From the NCBI GenBank assembly GCA_902727905.1, contig CACVAR010000155.1, forward strand, positions 1-6,322: DNA of 6,322 nt. Direction: 5' to 3'. The translations under genes and the position numbers were made by a program. The stretch is from an uncultured Sulfurovum sp. (lineage in GTDB: Bacteria; Campylobacterota; Campylobacteria; Campylobacterales; Sulfurovaceae). The notes beneath the pieces were generated by a model. It was not told the DNA's origin and made no database searches. It was given only the letters and a program-made list of their open reading frames with translations. Positions 5,306-6,322 of this stretch are shown one piece after another. Each line of letters starts with the position of its first letter. The first letter of the stretch is position 1.

Positions 5306-6322
5306 AACAAAAGTTCTAGTTTCAGCACTTGAACCCTCTTCTAACCTGCATTTAAAAGAGGTACTAAAACATACTCAAGAAGTAGAGTTACTTGGAATTT
5401 TTGATAAATCATTAGGTGATCCACTTTATGATATTTCCCAAATGGCAATCATGGGTGTTGTTGATGCCATCAAGAAACTACGATGGTTTTTCAAAGTCGC
5501 TGATGAAATGGTAGAACTTGCAAAAGATGCTGATAAAATTTTACTCATGGACTCTTCAGGCTTTAACCTTCCTTTAGCTAAGAAACTCAAGATTGCTTAT
5601 CCTAACAAAGAGATTATCTACTATATATTACCTCAAATATGGGCGAGTCGTCCAAAACGTGCCATAAAACTTGAAAAATACTGTGACAGACTTTTAGGTA
5701 TTTTGCCTTTTGAAGTAGACTACTATCAAAGTAAAGCTCAATATATTGGTCATCCTCTTTTAGATGAAATTCATATCGAAAACTATACTAAAGAAAAAGA
5801 ATACATTGCTTTTATGCCAGGTAGTCGTAAAAGTGAAATCTCTAAGCTTTTACCTGTTTTTAAAGAAGTACGAAAAGAACTTCAGCATAAAAAAGCTATT
5901 CTAATCATTCCAAAAAGTTTTTCAGATGACAAGATAAAAACACTTTATGGAGATATTTCAACATTTGAGATAGAGAAAGAAAGCCATTCGGCACTTTCAA
6001 AATCTGAATTTGCGTTTATCTGTTCAGGAACAGCTACACTTGAAGCAGCGCTTATTGGAACACCATTTACTTTAAGCTACATTGCTAAAAAAGTAGATTT
6101 TTTTATTGGAACCAAACTTCTAGGCATTACCCAAGTTGGATTAGCCAATATTATTTTGACAAACTACAACCAAACAACCCTTCATAAAGAACTACTACAA
6201 GAAGAGGTAACCGTTGAAAACCTTATGCAAGAGTATCATGAAACCAATAGAAATATTTTTAGTCAAAAAGCTGAAGAGTTAAAAGAATATTTAGGACATG
6301 GAAGTTCTGAAAATGTGGCTAA
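5298..6322 (+). CDS. lpxB: Lipid-A-disaccharide synthase LpxB (3' end cut by window)
   Basis: A membrane-associated GT-B glycosyltransferase (family GT19) that joins lipid X and UDP-diacylglucosamine to form the lipid A disaccharide of the outer membrane. 341 codons are present with no stop; the family runs about 340-380 residues, so little is missing. Matching features are VSALEPSSNLHL (8-19), LMDSSGFNLPLAKKLK (83-98, in place of E. coli's DAPDFN), YYILPQIWASRPKR (108-121), YIGHPLLDE (149-157), FMPGSRKSEI (172-181) and SGTATLEAALIGTPF (243-257), the last two being the nucleotide-sugar site. The usual GExSGD at the N-terminus is replaced by LEPSSN, which I recall as the Campylobacterota form. 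The start is TTG (see the ribosome site entry). It overlaps the FUN14 gene by 8 bases and closes the visible metF-FUN14-lpxB run. Confidence 0.95.
   Translation, partial: MAKTKVLVSALEPSSNLHLKEVLKHTQEVELLGIFDKSLGDPLYDISQMAIMGVVDAIKKLRWFFKVADEMVELAKDADKILLMDSSGFNLPLAKKLKIAYPNKEIIYYILPQIWASRPKRAIKLEKYCDRLLGILPFEVDYYQSKAQYIGHPLLDEIHIENYTKEKEYIAFMPGSRKSEISKLLPVFKEVRKELQHKKAILIIPKSFSDDKIKTLYGDISTFEIEKESHSALSKSEFAFICSGTATLEAALIGTPFTLSYIAKKVDFFIGTKLLGITQVGLANIILTNYNQTTLHKELLQEEVTVENLMQEYHETNRNIFSQKAEELKEYLGHGSSENVA

Noticed and set aside
1..6322. Undescribed defence, mobile or biosynthetic system
   Set aside because: Every gene except the FUN14-family protein belongs to a well-known housekeeping family; no transposase, integrase, toxin-antitoxin pair, repeat array or cluster-like set of unknown genes is visible.

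Overview
The window is AT-rich, tightly packed bacterial chromosome. Protein signatures point to the Campylobacterota (Sulfurimonas/Sulfurovum/Arcobacter-like, or a relative). The evidence is a PycB/OadA carboxyltransferase of the kind I recall from Campylobacter jejuni, an LpxB beginning with the epsilon-type VSALEPSSNLHL, and a DEAD-box helicase whose C-terminal part resembles H. pylori RhpA. The assignment rests on remembered family features, not on a search. I see no mobile element, CRISPR array, tRNA or rRNA, and no gene-free stretch longer than about 100 bases.

Left part (1-3850), all on the minus strand and transcribed right to left: serB (phosphoserine phosphatase), uppP (undecaprenyl-diphosphatase), a DEAD-box RNA helicase, oadG (small membrane subunit of a decarboxylase pump) and the 5' part of oadA (carboxyltransferase subunit), which runs off the left edge. 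oadG and oadA are 15 bases apart and clearly form an operon. The other genes are separated by 69-99 base gaps holding candidate promoters and inverted repeats. The most distinctive is a perfect 8+2+8 palindrome just downstream of a consensus TATAAT box in front of the helicase.

Right part (3851-6322), plus strand: a metF-like methylenetetrahydrofolate reductase, a small FUN14-family membrane protein, and lpxB (lipid-A-disaccharide synthase), which is nearly complete but cut by the right edge. The metF-FUN14 gap is 33 bases and FUN14 overlaps lpxB by 8 bases, so this looks like one operon. serB and metF diverge from a 72-base region in which the two candidate -10 boxes overlap.

Functionally this is core metabolism and envelope biogenesis: serine and one-carbon metabolism face each other (serB/metF), uppP recycles the undecaprenyl carrier for peptidoglycan and polysaccharide synthesis, lpxB makes the lipid A disaccharide, and oadGA belongs to oxaloacetate/pyruvate carboxyl transfer coupled to sodium export. 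Two genes (helicase, lpxB) start with TTG, forced by in-frame stops just upstream. I find no convincing undescribed multi-gene system. The points most worth a second look are the helicase leader palindrome, the FUN14-lpxB coupling and the shared serB/metF promoter.
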